NCBI GenBank assembly: GCA_024226455.1
Contig: JAAELR010000099.1
Span: 1-64,000 of the forward strand
Direction of reading: 5' to 3'
Source: Paracoccaceae bacterium
GTDB lineage: Bacteria; Pseudomonadota; Alphaproteobacteria; Rhodobacterales; Rhodobacteraceae
Length of the DNA: 64,000 nucleotides
Below are positions 10,386-18,804 of the stretch, piece after piece (within the stretch, counting starts at the first letter, position 1; each line of letters opens with the position of its first letter). The position numbers were made by a program, and so were the translations under genes. The notes beneath the pieces were generated by a model. That model was not told the DNA's origin. It ran no database searches and worked only from the letters and a program-made list of their open reading frames with translations.

Positions 10386-10718
10386 ATGGCTGACAATCTC
10401 AACGATGGAATGACGCGCCGGCGGGCTTTTGCCAAGATCGGAGCGATTGCACTGGCCGCCTATACGGTACCGGCTTTGACAACCCTGAGCACGGCCCAGG
10501 CCGGGTCGGGTTCCAGCGGGGCATCGGGTGGCGGAGCGTCCGGTGGCGGAGCGTCCGGTGGCGGAGCGTCCGGTGGCGGAGCGTCCGGCGGCGGGGCGTC
10601 CGGCGGCGGCAATTCCGGAAGCAGCGGCCCCTCGGCGGCAGGCGGCGCAAGCACCTCATCGGGGCCGAGTGGCTGCAGCTCGCAAACAAGTACGAACGGC
10701 ACCAGCTCCTGCAACTGA
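10386..10718 (+). CDS. Small exported Gly/Ser-repeat protein (unrecognised; candidate modified peptide)
   Basis: A 110-residue protein with a twin-arginine-like leader (TRRRAFAKIG, hydrophobic stretch, LSTAQA-GSG). Six tandem copies of ASGGG follow (encoded at 10521-10610), then a Ser/Gly/Thr-rich tail with two cysteines (SGCSSQTSTNGTSSCN). No family was recognised. It opens an operon encoding an HPr-kinase-like/PqqD fusion, a PepSY protein with a similar leader, and a two-component system. Because PqqD domains usually hold leader peptides of ribosomally made, modified peptides, this protein is the candidate substrate; that is inference. ATG 10386 follows GGAAAAGGAAAGAAC. Confidence 0.7.
   Translation: MADNLNDGMTRRRAFAKIGAIALAAYTVPALTTLSTAQAGSGSSGASGGGASGGGASGGGASGGGASGGGASGGGNSGSSGPSAAGGASTSSGPSGCSSQTSTNGTSSCN
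10521..10610 (+). repeat. Six tandem 15-bp units encoding ASGGG
   Basis: Units start at 10521, 10536, 10551, 10566, 10581 and 10596. Copies 2-4 are identical (GCGTCCGGTGGCGGA) and copies 1, 5 and 6 differ at one to three bases, mainly at third positions. The near identity suggests recent slippage, so copy number may vary between strains. Confidence 0.95.
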
Positions 10719-10806
10719 CCGCGAAGAGCCGTTGCCCCGGTGCAGCGCAAGCACCGGGGCAAAGGCTGCTTTCTCCGATCTGCACGATGCATTAGACCAG
10801 TTGAGG

Positions 10807-12066
10807 ATGACGGAAACACACAGCGAACCCCAGAGGCTTCTGCATTTCGATGGTCTGACTGCGCCGGTAGTACTGGAGCGGGCAGACCAGCTTTTGCCGG
10901 TGGTCAGTGGAGCATTGCCGAAATGGCCGTTCACGCAGGCCGACAACCCCGGCATGCCCTCCCCCTGCTTCAGTATCGGCGGGGACGGCAGCGGGGAATT
11001 CCTTTGCCGAGCCGGCGACTCGGGCGGCGCCGGCAAACCTTGGGATGCGGTCAACGCCGTCTGTGAAATGGTGGTGGAACTGGCCTGGGAGCAGATCCGC
11101 TGCAACCCCGGGTGGTTGTGCCTGCATTGTGCGGCGGTGGAATTCAACGGGCGTCTGATCCTGTTCCCGAACCGCAGGCGGGCGGGCAAGAGCACACTGA
11201 CGGCTGTGCTGGCGGCGCGCGGCTACCGGGTCTATACCGACGATTTCCTGCCGGTTCATGTGGATGAAGACGGCAGGATATTTGGGGTCGCGAACGGTGT
11301 CGCCCCTCGCATCCGGCTTCCTGTTCCAGACGGGTTCAGCGCGGAATTCCACGCTTGGGCGGCGCAAAACAAGGGCCCTGGCAACCGGCGCTACAAGTAC
11401 CTGGATATCGAAGACCTGGCTGACCGTGGAACCATGTTGCCGGTTGGTGCGGTGGTCGTTCTGGACCGGGACACCGACATGACAGAGGCGACGCTGACCC
11501 CTGCCTTGCGCGGTCAGGTTCTGGACGATCTGATCACGCAAAACTTCGCGCGCACCCTGCATTCGGGCAGGATATTGCTGGCCAGCGAGGGGGTCACCGA
11601 CACTGCCGAGCTCTTTCGGCTGCAATACGGCTCTGCCGAGTTGGCGGCAGACCGGCTGGCGGAACGGTTTCAGACCTGGACCGCGCCGGTTCGCACAATC
11701 AAACACCCCCGGCGTTTGCAGACCTGCGACGCGGATCTGAAGCGGCTGGAGGCTGGCTCGCCAGCATTTCTGCCAGCCGCCCGGTACCTGCGCGCGCCAG
11801 GGGTGACGGAAGTCGAATGCGAAGGGACATTGTATGTTTCCGATGGGTTCGGACTGGGCATTCACCGCCTCAACCCCGGCGCGCGGGCGATCTGGCAGTT
11901 GGTGTCAGAGCCGCTGACGGTCAACGATGTTGCCGGTATTTTGACTGCGGCGTTTCCCGACATTCCCGGCGAGCAGATCGCAACGGACAGTCTGGCGACG
12001 ATGACGGATTTCGTTGCCAACCGGCTTGTCCGGCCAGAACCCGACTTGCCAGAGCCCGTGGCATGA
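10807..12066 (+). CDS. HPr-kinase-like / PqqD-domain fusion protein
   Basis: A 419-residue protein. The middle resembles HprK-related kinases: CLHCAAVEFNGRLILFPN leads into a P-loop NRRRAGKST (122-130), then YTDDFLPV (144-151). The glycine-rich start of a normal Walker A is replaced by NRRR. The last ~80 residues (LYVSDGFGLGIHRLNPGARA, then IWQLVSEPLTVNDVAGIL) form a PqqD-type peptide-binding domain. PqqD domains present precursor leaders to modifying enzymes, and HprK-related proteins accompany such systems, but no reaction is known to me for this fusion. The ATG at 10807 has only a weak GAGG site, and the frame is open further upstream. It overlaps the next gene by ATGA. Confidence 0.8.
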   Translation: MTETHSEPQRLLHFDGLTAPVVLERADQLLPVVSGALPKWPFTQADNPGMPSPCFSIGGDGSGEFLCRAGDSGGAGKPWDAVNAVCEMVVELAWEQIRCNPGWLCLHCAAVEFNGRLILFPNRRRAGKSTLTAVLAARGYRVYTDDFLPVHVDEDGRIFGVANGVAPRIRLPVPDGFSAEFHAWAAQNKGPGNRRYKYLDIEDLADRGTMLPVGAVVVLDRDTDMTEATLTPALRGQVLDDLITQNFARTLHSGRILLASEGVTDTAELFRLQYGSAELAADRLAERFQTWTAPVRTIKHPRRLQTCDADLKRLEAGSPAFLPAARYLRAPGVTEVECEGTLYVSDGFGLGIHRLNPGARAIWQLVSEPLTVNDVAGILTAAFPDIPGEQIATDSLATMTDFVANRLVRPEPDLPEPVA

Positions 12067-12599
12067 CAGAGCCGCTGTCGCGACGCGCTGCGCTTGTCCG
12101 GCTTGGGTTGGGTGTCGGCGCTGCATACTGCGCGCCCGGGCTGACCGTGCTCAGCAAGGCACATGCTGCAAGCGGGCCCAGCCAGCCATCGGCACCGTCT
12201 CCTGCGTCTCCTGCGTCTCCGGCCTCGGGGCCCTCCTCACCTTCCGACCCGGCATCGCCGACGCCGTCGTCCTCTCCACGAGACAGCACGCGGGAATCGC
12301 CGACGCAACCCGTCTCGTCGGGGGTCTGCAGCGCACCCAGCGGCGCCAAGCGCGCCAGTATCAGCCGGCGTGACATGACGCGCGCCAACGCCGCCATCGC
12401 AAGAGGAGAGGCCAAGCCATTGCGCGAAATCGTCGGCATCGTGCAAGGGCAGTATCCCGGCAGGCTGATACGGGTAGGTTTCAAACCGGGCGGCGGGCGT
12501 CCGCAGTACTGGTTACGAATGGTGACCCGGCGGGGCGCGGTTCAGACCGTGACGGTGGATGCTGGATCTGGTCGGATAACAAGCGTGGAAGGGTGTTGA
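12063..12599 (+). CDS. Exported PepSY-domain protein with Pro/Ser-rich linker
   Basis: A 178-residue protein with a leader (LSRRAALVRLGLGVGAAY, LTVLSKAHA-ASG) closely resembling that of the repeat protein at 10386. A long Ser/Pro-rich linker (SPASPASPASGPSSPS) follows, then a C-terminal PepSY domain (IVGIVQGQYPGRLIRVGF, GGRPQYWLRMV, VDAGSGRITSVEG). PepSY domains often restrain proteases or sit with two-component sensors. Its ATG overlaps the preceding stop (ATGA), and its stop overlaps the response-regulator start (TGATG), so it is translationally coupled on both sides. It may be a periplasmic ligand or modulator of the adjacent sensor kinase. Confidence 0.8.
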   Translation: MTEPLSRRAALVRLGLGVGAAYCAPGLTVLSKAHAASGPSQPSAPSPASPASPASGPSSPSDPASPTPSSSPRDSTRESPTQPVSSGVCSAPSGAKRASISRRDMTRANAAIARGEAKPLREIVGIVQGQYPGRLIRVGFKPGGGRPQYWLRMVTRRGAVQTVTVDAGSGRITSVEGC

Positions 12600-13264
12600 T
12601 GCGCATTTTGGTCGTTGAAGACGAAGCCAGAATCGCCGGCCTGATCTCGGAGGTTCTCGAAAGCGAAGGTTATGTCGCCGAGATTGCCACGGATGGCGAG
12701 ACGGGTTGGGAAATGGGCAGCACCGAGCTCTATGCGGCCGCGATCCTCGATATCGGTTTGCCGCGGCTGGACGGCATCAGCGTCCTGCGAAACTGGCGCA
12801 AGGAAGAGGTCGATTTCCCCGTCATGCTGCTGAGCGCCCGCAGCAGCTGGAACGAGCGGGTCGAGGGTATCGATGCTGGCGCTGACGATTACCTGGTCAA
12901 ACCGTTCCAGATGGAAGAGCTTCTGGCGCGCCTGCGCGCCCTTCTGCGGCGAAGCTCGAAACAGAAGATGACTGTACTCAGTGTCGGTGACATGCGGCTA
13001 GACATGCGGCAAATGAAGATCACGGTCGCGGGGAGGCCGATCAAGGTCACACCGCTGGAATACCGTTTGCTTGCCTATCTGCTGCATCACAGAGGCGAGG
13101 TCGTATCGCAGAGCGTTCTGGCCGAGAATATCTATTTTCGCGATCAGGAGCCCGACAGCAATGCGGTCGAGGTTCTGGTCGGACGCCTGCGCCGCAAGAT
13201 CGGGTCTGGCTATATCGAAACAAGGCGGGGGTTCGGATATCTCGTGCCAGAGGAAAAGAAGTGA
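12599..13264 (+). CDS. OmpR/PhoP-type response regulator
   Basis: A 221-residue regulator. The receiver domain has acidic residues E7-D8-E9, phosphorylation site D51 (in LDIGLPRLDG) and K101 (in YLVKPF). The C-terminal half is an OmpR winged helix (KVTPLEYRLLAYLLHHRGEV, then EVLVGRLRRKIG and ETRRGFGYLV). It is coupled to the sensor kinase, whose GTG overlaps its stop, and to the PepSY gene before it. The closest familiar groups are PhoP and QseB. A GTG at 12593 in the same frame is a possible but less typical start. Autoregulation of the operon is likely but not shown. Confidence 0.93.
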   Translation: MRILVVEDEARIAGLISEVLESEGYVAEIATDGETGWEMGSTELYAAAILDIGLPRLDGISVLRNWRKEEVDFPVMLLSARSSWNERVEGIDAGADDYLVKPFQMEELLARLRALLRRSSKQKMTVLSVGDMRLDMRQMKITVAGRPIKVTPLEYRLLAYLLHHRGEVVSQSVLAENIYFRDQEPDSNAVEVLVGRLRRKIGSGYIETRRGFGYLVPEEKK

Positions 13265-14610
13265 GATCGTCACTCAAGCTAAGGCTGACGGTCGCCGCGG
13301 CGGTGTCGACCCTTGCCGCGCTTTTTGCGACGGCGCTGCTGCTGACGCAGCTGTTCAGGGCCTATTTCGAGGAACGTATCAATGCCGAGCTGGAATCCTA
13401 CCTGGTTCAGCTTACCAGCCAGGCCGGTCTGGACGCGAACGGTGAGGTTACCGTGTCGGAACTGGCCGATCCCCGGTTTTCCGAACCGCTCAGCGGGTAT
13501 TACTGGCAGATCCAGGCACCGGACATGCCGGTCGTTCTGTCTCAGTCGTTCTGGTCGGAACCGCTGGAACTCTACCGCCCGGCGCAGCTTGGGCAGGTGT
13601 CCATCCGAACCACGGCTTCCGGCGATGGCACGCGCCTTCAGACAGGAAGCTGGCTGATCACGCTGCAACATGATGGCACCGACCAGGAGCTGTTTTTGAC
13701 AGTCGCCATCGACCTGGCGCAGGTTGAAAGCTCGATTTCCGGGTTCTCAAGAAACGTTTGGGTCGCGATGGCGGTTCTTGGCACGTTTCTGATCGTGGCA
13801 GCCTGGGTCCAGGTGCGCGTCGGCCTGCTGCCATTCGAAAGGATACGCGCCGAGGTCAACCGGGTCCGCGAGCGCCCCGATACCAGGTTGTCCCAGGAAC
13901 ACCCGACCGAACTGGAGCCTCTGGTGGCCGAGGTGAACAGCCTTCTCGACCACCAGCAGGACACCATCGAGGCCGCCCGCGCCCATGCCAGCACCCTGGC
14001 GCATGGGCTGAAGACCCCACTGACGGTGATGCGTGCGCTCTCGGAGGATCTGAAGAAACACGACCATCCGTTAATTTCTGCCGAAATTGACGGCCAGGTG
14101 GACAACATGCACCATCTGGTAGAGCGCGAACTGGCGCGAACCCGCGACCAGGTTCCAGCGCGGGATGCCTGGTGCAGAGCCCGGCCGGTTGTCGACAACG
14201 TCGTGAAGGTCTTTCAGCGCCGCCTGGGCAAGGGCAGGCTGACCTGGCACATTGATGTCGCCGACACCGCGCGGTGCCCGTTTGACGAATACGCCCTGAC
14301 CGAACTTCTGGGCAATTTGATCGACAACGCCTCAAAATGGGCGGAAAACGAGATTTGGGTTTCCGTGCACGAGGGCCGAACCGGCGGGTATATCGAGGTT
14401 TGCGACGACGGTCACGGGGTGGCCGATGCCGATCTGGCGTCGGCGCTGGACCGCGGTACCAGACTGGACAACTCGGTATCCGGCCACGGGCTTGGCCTGG
14501 CGATCGTGATGGACATGGCCGAGCAAAGAGGCGCGCATTTCCACATCGGCAACCGGCCCGAGGGCGGTTTGCGGGCCAGCGTCGACTGGGCCGATGCTGG
14601 CCCGGCCTGA
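13261..14610 (+). CDS. Sensor histidine kinase (PhoQ-like)
   Basis: A 449-residue inner-membrane kinase. TM1 lies at about residues 8-30 and TM2 at about 161-180, enclosing a ~130-residue periplasmic sensor domain. A HAMP-like stretch and the H-box (STLAHGLKTPLTVM, H near 248) follow. The ATPase domain has ELLGNLIDNASKW (N box), CDDGHGV (G1) and SGHGLGLAIV (G2). It starts with GTG overlapping the regulator stop (GTGA). It presumably senses a periplasmic state linked to the PepSY or Gly/Ser proteins of the same operon; that link is inferred from gene order. Confidence 0.92.
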   Translation: MRSSLKLRLTVAAAVSTLAALFATALLLTQLFRAYFEERINAELESYLVQLTSQAGLDANGEVTVSELADPRFSEPLSGYYWQIQAPDMPVVLSQSFWSEPLELYRPAQLGQVSIRTTASGDGTRLQTGSWLITLQHDGTDQELFLTVAIDLAQVESSISGFSRNVWVAMAVLGTFLIVAAWVQVRVGLLPFERIRAEVNRVRERPDTRLSQEHPTELEPLVAEVNSLLDHQQDTIEAARAHASTLAHGLKTPLTVMRALSEDLKKHDHPLISAEIDGQVDNMHHLVERELARTRDQVPARDAWCRARPVVDNVVKVFQRRLGKGRLTWHIDVADTARCPFDEYALTELLGNLIDNASKWAENEIWVSVHEGRTGGYIEVCDDGHGVADADLASALDRGTRLDNSVSGHGLGLAIVMDMAEQRGAHFHIGNRPEGGLRASVDWADAGPA

Positions 14611-14963
14611 CCTGAGAACGCTTCAAAAAATGGGTTCCCAGGCGGGCCGGTTCGTACGTTCCTTCGATTGACCAACTCCTCCGCCCCGAATTCAGCGGTG
14701 AATCCAAGCGCGAGGAGCCACATTGTCGGCGGATTATTTGTCTGCTTGCCGCTAAACAAGAAGAGTATGCAGGGGTTCGGGGCACTTCGCCCGAACGGCT
14801 GTTCTCGCCTTGATGTAGGATTCTGCCCCCTTTCCGGCATTCGATCCCCATTTGCCGCCTTGGGCAAGGTGAAGCGGGCATTCCGAAGGAAACTCCAGTC
14901 GCCAGAGCCCGAAGATCGCATCATCCTGTTCACTCCGGGCTACAGGATGGAACCGCCAGGGGC
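14611..14963. other. 353-base intergenic gap with nothing recognised
   Basis: The gap lies between two convergent units (sensor kinase on plus, flavoprotein on minus). Short frames exist on both strands, but none shows a family motif, a convincing ribosome site or protein-like composition. A clear terminator hairpin was not seen. Confidence 0.5.
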
Positions 14964-16943
14964 CTACAACAACAGACCGGTCTTTCGTCCGTCATAGATC
15001 GCGGCAGAGGCCAGGCGTGGGGCGTGCGCGTCGCCGACCAGCCGGGGCGTGATGGCGATGGCACAGAGATCGTCGAAAAGGCCGGTATCGACGACATTGC
15101 CGGTCGCCAGCACCAGCGCGTCGGCGTCGTGCCTTGTCGTTTCTCCGGTCAGCAGTGACATCACCTCGGCCCGGTTTCCCGTCCAGCGCGCGATGGCGCT
15201 TTCCACCACGAACCGGGTGCCACGGGCTGCCAGCGACTGGCGGGCGGGCAGATCGGTGGCAGAGCGGACCAGATCCCGGGCAATCATCGCACCCGGCGTC
15301 ACGATGGTCACCTCGTGCCCCGCCTCGGCCAGGTGCCAGGCCGTTCCGACCCCGCGCCAGTTGCCGGCCTCATCCAGCACCATCACCCGCCGCCCCAGCC
15401 GCGCCGCCCGTCCCATGACGTCTTCGGCAGACCAGACATTACCCGCCCCGATCCCGGGCAGTTCGGCAATATGGGGCAGGGCCTTTTGAAACCCGGTGCC
15501 CGCCGGCATCGACCCGGTGGCCAGCACCACCTCGTCGGCGGCCATGGCCGCAATGTCCCCGGCATCGAGATAGCTGTTGAACCGCATATCCACCCCCAGC
15601 TTGTCCAGCTGGCGGCCATACCAGGCGATCAGATCGCTGATCTGGGCCCGGCGCGGCTGTAACCCGGCCAGCCGGAACTGGCCGCCAAGCTCTGGCCCGG
15701 CCTCGGCCAGGATCACTTCGTGCCCGCGCTCCGCGGCCACCCGGGCGGTCTCCAGCCCCGCCGGTCCCGCACCGACGACCAGCACGCTCTTGCAGTCGGC
15801 GGCCCGGCTGAACCGGTCGCCGCCCCAGATATGCTCATGCCCGGCAGACGGGTTGATCAGGCAGGAGATATGATAGTCGCGCCCGCGCCGGCCCCAGCAT
15901 TGCTGGTTGCACGACAGACAGCCGCGAATGTCCTCGATCCGGTCCCCGGCGGCCTTGGCCGCGAGATGCGGGTCGGCGATCTGCCCGCGCACGATGGCCA
16001 CCAGATCGGCCTGCCCGGCACCCAGAACCGCGTTAGCATTTTCGGGCGTGCGGATATTGGCCTCAGCGGTGACCAGCGCATGGCGCACCACGCCCTTCAG
16101 GCGCCCGGCCAGATCGGCGCCCAGGTTCTCTGGATACTGGAAACTGGGCAGCAGCCGGTAAAAGTCGAAATAGCTGCCCGAGCCGACGGTGACATAGTCC
16201 ATCAACGCTTCGGCGTCGTGCAGCGCCACGATTCCGGCCATCTCGTCGTGGCTCAGGCAGACCGGTTTGTCGGCGTCGTCATTGACCGACAGACCGATGA
16301 TGAAATCGTCACCGCAGGCCGCCCGGATACGGGCCAGGATCGCGCGCGACAGGCGGGTGCGGTTTTCCAGGTTGCCGCCCCATTCATCGCGGCGCGTGTT
16401 GGAAAACGGCGTCCAGAACTGGTCGAGCAGGCAATGATAGGCAGCCCAGACCTCGACCCCGTCAAATCCGGCTTTGCGGCACCGGATCGCGGCCTGAACG
16501 AAGCCGTCTATGGTCTGTTCGATCTCGTCCGTGGTCATTGCATGACTGCCGTCGCTGTCGTGGTAACTCGGCCCGCCAGAGGGCGACCAGTTGGCGTGCC
16601 AGCTATTGTCCCAATCGCCATGCGCGCCGACATGGTAAAGCTGCTGGATCATCACCGCGCCTTCTGCCTTGCAGGCCTTGGTGATGCGGGCGAAATGCGG
16701 GATCACCGCGTCACTGGAATGGCGGAAATTGCCCCGTGTCAGAACCGCCGAGGCATGCACCGGCATCGGCTCGACCACGATCATCGCCGCTCCGCCGATG
16801 GCGCGCTCCAGGTAATAGGCCAGGTGCTGATCGCCGGGCAGACCGTCCAGCGCCATATTGGTGGTATGCGCCCCGAACACGATGCGGTTGCGCAACGTCC
16901 TGTGGCGCAGTCTGACCGGGTTGAAAACGTGTTTCAGGCTCAT
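14964..16943 (-). CDS. Old-Yellow-Enzyme-type flavoprotein (NADH:flavin oxidoreductase / 2,4-dienoyl-CoA reductase family)
   Basis: A 659-residue protein. The N-terminal ~370 residues are an FMN-binding TIM barrel (LKHVFNPVRLRHRTLRNRIV, WSPSGGPS, DGVEVWAAYHCLLDQFWTP, SNTRRDEWGGNLENRTRL). A 4Fe-4S motif follows (CLSCNQQCW then ISCLINP, spacing C-x2-C-x3-C-x11-C). The C-terminal half is a dinucleotide-binding reductase (VLVVGAGPAGLETARVAAER). This layout is shared by dienoyl-CoA reductase, trimethylamine dehydrogenase and dimethylamine dehydrogenase-like enzymes; the HxxDxW-type variation and lack of context prevent choosing the substrate. The start at 16943 gives the usual N-terminus, and the frame is open 23 codons further upstream. 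Confidence 0.88.
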   Translation of the reverse strand: MSLKHVFNPVRLRHRTLRNRIVFGAHTTNMALDGLPGDQHLAYYLERAIGGAAMIVVEPMPVHASAVLTRGNFRHSSDAVIPHFARITKACKAEGAVMIQQLYHVGAHGDWDNSWHANWSPSGGPSYHDSDGSHAMTTDEIEQTIDGFVQAAIRCRKAGFDGVEVWAAYHCLLDQFWTPFSNTRRDEWGGNLENRTRLSRAILARIRAACGDDFIIGLSVNDDADKPVCLSHDEMAGIVALHDAEALMDYVTVGSGSYFDFYRLLPSFQYPENLGADLAGRLKGVVRHALVTAEANIRTPENANAVLGAGQADLVAIVRGQIADPHLAAKAAGDRIEDIRGCLSCNQQCWGRRGRDYHISCLINPSAGHEHIWGGDRFSRAADCKSVLVVGAGPAGLETARVAAERGHEVILAEAGPELGGQFRLAGLQPRRAQISDLIAWYGRQLDKLGVDMRFNSYLDAGDIAAMAADEVVLATGSMPAGTGFQKALPHIAELPGIGAGNVWSAEDVMGRAARLGRRVMVLDEAGNWRGVGTAWHLAEAGHEVTIVTPGAMIARDLVRSATDLPARQSLAARGTRFVVESAIARWTGNRAEVMSLLTGETTRHDADALVLATGNVVDTGLFDDLCAIAITPRLVGDAHAPRLASAAIYDGRKTGLLL

Positions 16944-17095
16944 GGACCGGCCTCGGTTCAAGGGTTTCAGCCGGTTTCGAATAGACCTTCGAACATGCCC
17001 CTGTCGAGCCATTTCCTTTGGCCCGCCACCGACCCGCTGCGGTGTCGACAGGCAACCGGTCGCGAGCCGAATTCAGACGGGCCCGCGCCGCCGGT

Positions 17096-18664
17096 TCAGG
17101 CCATCTGTAGCGAACGGGGGCTTTCGTCCATCTGGGCCGCAAGATGGTGGATCAGGTGCTCTGCCAGCCGGGCGCGGGTTTCGAAATGCGCCGGATCGTC
17201 CCAAAGGTTGTCGGTCTCGCGCGGATCGTTCTGCAGATCAAAAAGCGCGCCCCAGCTTTCGCCCGCGAACATCGAATAGCGCCAGTGTTTGGTCACCAGC
17301 GTGCGCACGCGGGCGGGCCGGTCAAAGCCGAATTTCGGGGCACCGTCGTTGAATTCGATCAGCACTTCGTCGCGGTGCCCGGCGCCCTGCTCTATTGCCG
17401 GCAGCATCGAACGGCCCTGAATGCCGTGATAGGGCTCCAGCCCGGCCCGGTCGAGGATCGTGGCCGACAGGTCGATGGTCGAGGCCAGCGTATCGCGTAG
17501 CCTCGCCGAGCGGTCTTTTGGGTCTGACCAGATGCACGGTACCCGGGTCAGGCCACGGCCGGCCAGCATGCCTTTCAGCAGCAGGTTGTAGTCGCCCAGA
17601 TAATCGCCATGGTCGGAGTTGAACACGATCACGGTGTTGTCGTACTGGCCGTTGTTTTTCAGCGCCTCGACGATGCGGCCGATCTGGTCGTCGATCATGG
17701 TGATCATGCCCGCGCTCAGCGCCATGGCCTGCTTCAGTTCCTGTTCGTCCTGATAAACCGCCGTCTGGGCGGTCATCTGCTCGCCTGACCCGTGGAAATT
17801 CGCCTCCAGCCACCGCATCGGCGGGACCGGGTTGCGGTGATCGGCAAAGGTCACCGGCAGGTCGAAATCGTCGGGGTCGTACATGTCCCAGTATTTGCCC
17901 GGCGGGTTGAACGGGTGATGCGGGTCGGGGAACGAGACAAAGGCGAAGAACGGCGCATCGCCGCGGGCCGTATCGCCCAGATAGTCGATGGCGCGGTCAG
18001 CGATCCAGGTGGTGGGGTAGATCTCTTCGGGCACCGGCGTGCGGTAGGCCTGCGGGCAGGTATAGTTGTGCGGCAACTGGTTGGCGTCGTCCCAAAGCTC
18101 GCGCCAGTTGGGCACGTTCTGCCTCAACCACTGCTCGTAATGGCCGCCGCAGCGGTCGCCGTGCTGGGTGACAAGGTCCATATGGCCGAACCCGTAATGC
18201 GGCGTTTCGACCTGGTATCGGTCATCGGCGGCGTAGTTCCCGGGCGCCTCCTGGGAATAGCTCTTGCCGTCACCCTTCAGCGCCTCGTCGATCAGCCGGT
18301 CGGGGCCGCGATTGTGCTGCGCATGCCACGACGGCGCGCCGGTGAAGCATTGCAGATGGCTCTTGCCGATGGATGCCGTGTCGTAGCCCGCCGCCGCCAG
18401 TACATCGACAAAGGTATTGGCATTGGCGGGCAGGTTGCAGCCGTTATAGCGCAGCCCGTGCACGCTGGGCATCCGGCCGGTCAACAGGCTGGCGCGGTTC
18501 GGCATGCAGACCGGGGCGGCGGTGTGGAAATCATCGAACCTTGTGTCCTGGGCGGCGATGGCATCGATATTCGGCGTCTTCACCACCGGGTGGCCGTAAC
18601 AGCCCAGCCAGTCGGCCCGATGCTGATCGGAGATCAGGAAAAGGAAATTCGGCCGGTCGCTCAT
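17096..18664 (-). CDS. Sulfatase / alkaline-phosphatase-superfamily hydrolase (Cys-type)
   Basis: A 522-residue hydrolase. The formylglycine signature C-x-P-x-R is present as CMPNR (C53-R57) in PVCMPNRASLLTGR. Metal ligands occur in FLFLISDQHRADWLGCYGHP (D13), and NSDHGDYLGDYNLLLKG carries the distal metal site. No signal peptide is seen, so it is probably cytoplasmic, as in choline sulfatases and phosphonate monoesterases of rhizobia and roseobacters. The cysteine must be oxidised to formylglycine by a maturase not found here. The start is the MSDRPNFLF reading; the upstream extension has no sulfatase features. It lies in tandem with the flavoprotein gene. Confidence 0.9.
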   Translation of the reverse strand: MSDRPNFLFLISDQHRADWLGCYGHPVVKTPNIDAIAAQDTRFDDFHTAAPVCMPNRASLLTGRMPSVHGLRYNGCNLPANANTFVDVLAAAGYDTASIGKSHLQCFTGAPSWHAQHNRGPDRLIDEALKGDGKSYSQEAPGNYAADDRYQVETPHYGFGHMDLVTQHGDRCGGHYEQWLRQNVPNWRELWDDANQLPHNYTCPQAYRTPVPEEIYPTTWIADRAIDYLGDTARGDAPFFAFVSFPDPHHPFNPPGKYWDMYDPDDFDLPVTFADHRNPVPPMRWLEANFHGSGEQMTAQTAVYQDEQELKQAMALSAGMITMIDDQIGRIVEALKNNGQYDNTVIVFNSDHGDYLGDYNLLLKGMLAGRGLTRVPCIWSDPKDRSARLRDTLASTIDLSATILDRAGLEPYHGIQGRSMLPAIEQGAGHRDEVLIEFNDGAPKFGFDRPARVRTLVTKHWRYSMFAGESWGALFDLQNDPRETDNLWDDPAHFETRARLAEHLIHHLAAQMDESPRSLQMA

Positions 18665-18804
18665 GCCGCTGCCTCGCTGGATGCTGTGACAGGGCGATGT
18701 TGCGGCGTTGCGCGGCGGGCCGCAAGCGACAGGTGGCCCCGGGGCGAAAGAATACGCCGGGGATCTTTCGACCCCCGGCGAAGGCATTGCTGTCGCAAAA
18801 GCGC

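Noticed and set aside
14668-14997. 109-codon plus-strand frame in the gap after the sensor kinase
   Set aside because: No family features or good ribosome site, and it runs into the convergent flavoprotein gene.
15720-17279. 519-codon plus-strand open frame
   Set aside because: It is antisense to the flavoprotein gene and the end of the sulfatase gene; no motif or ribosome site.
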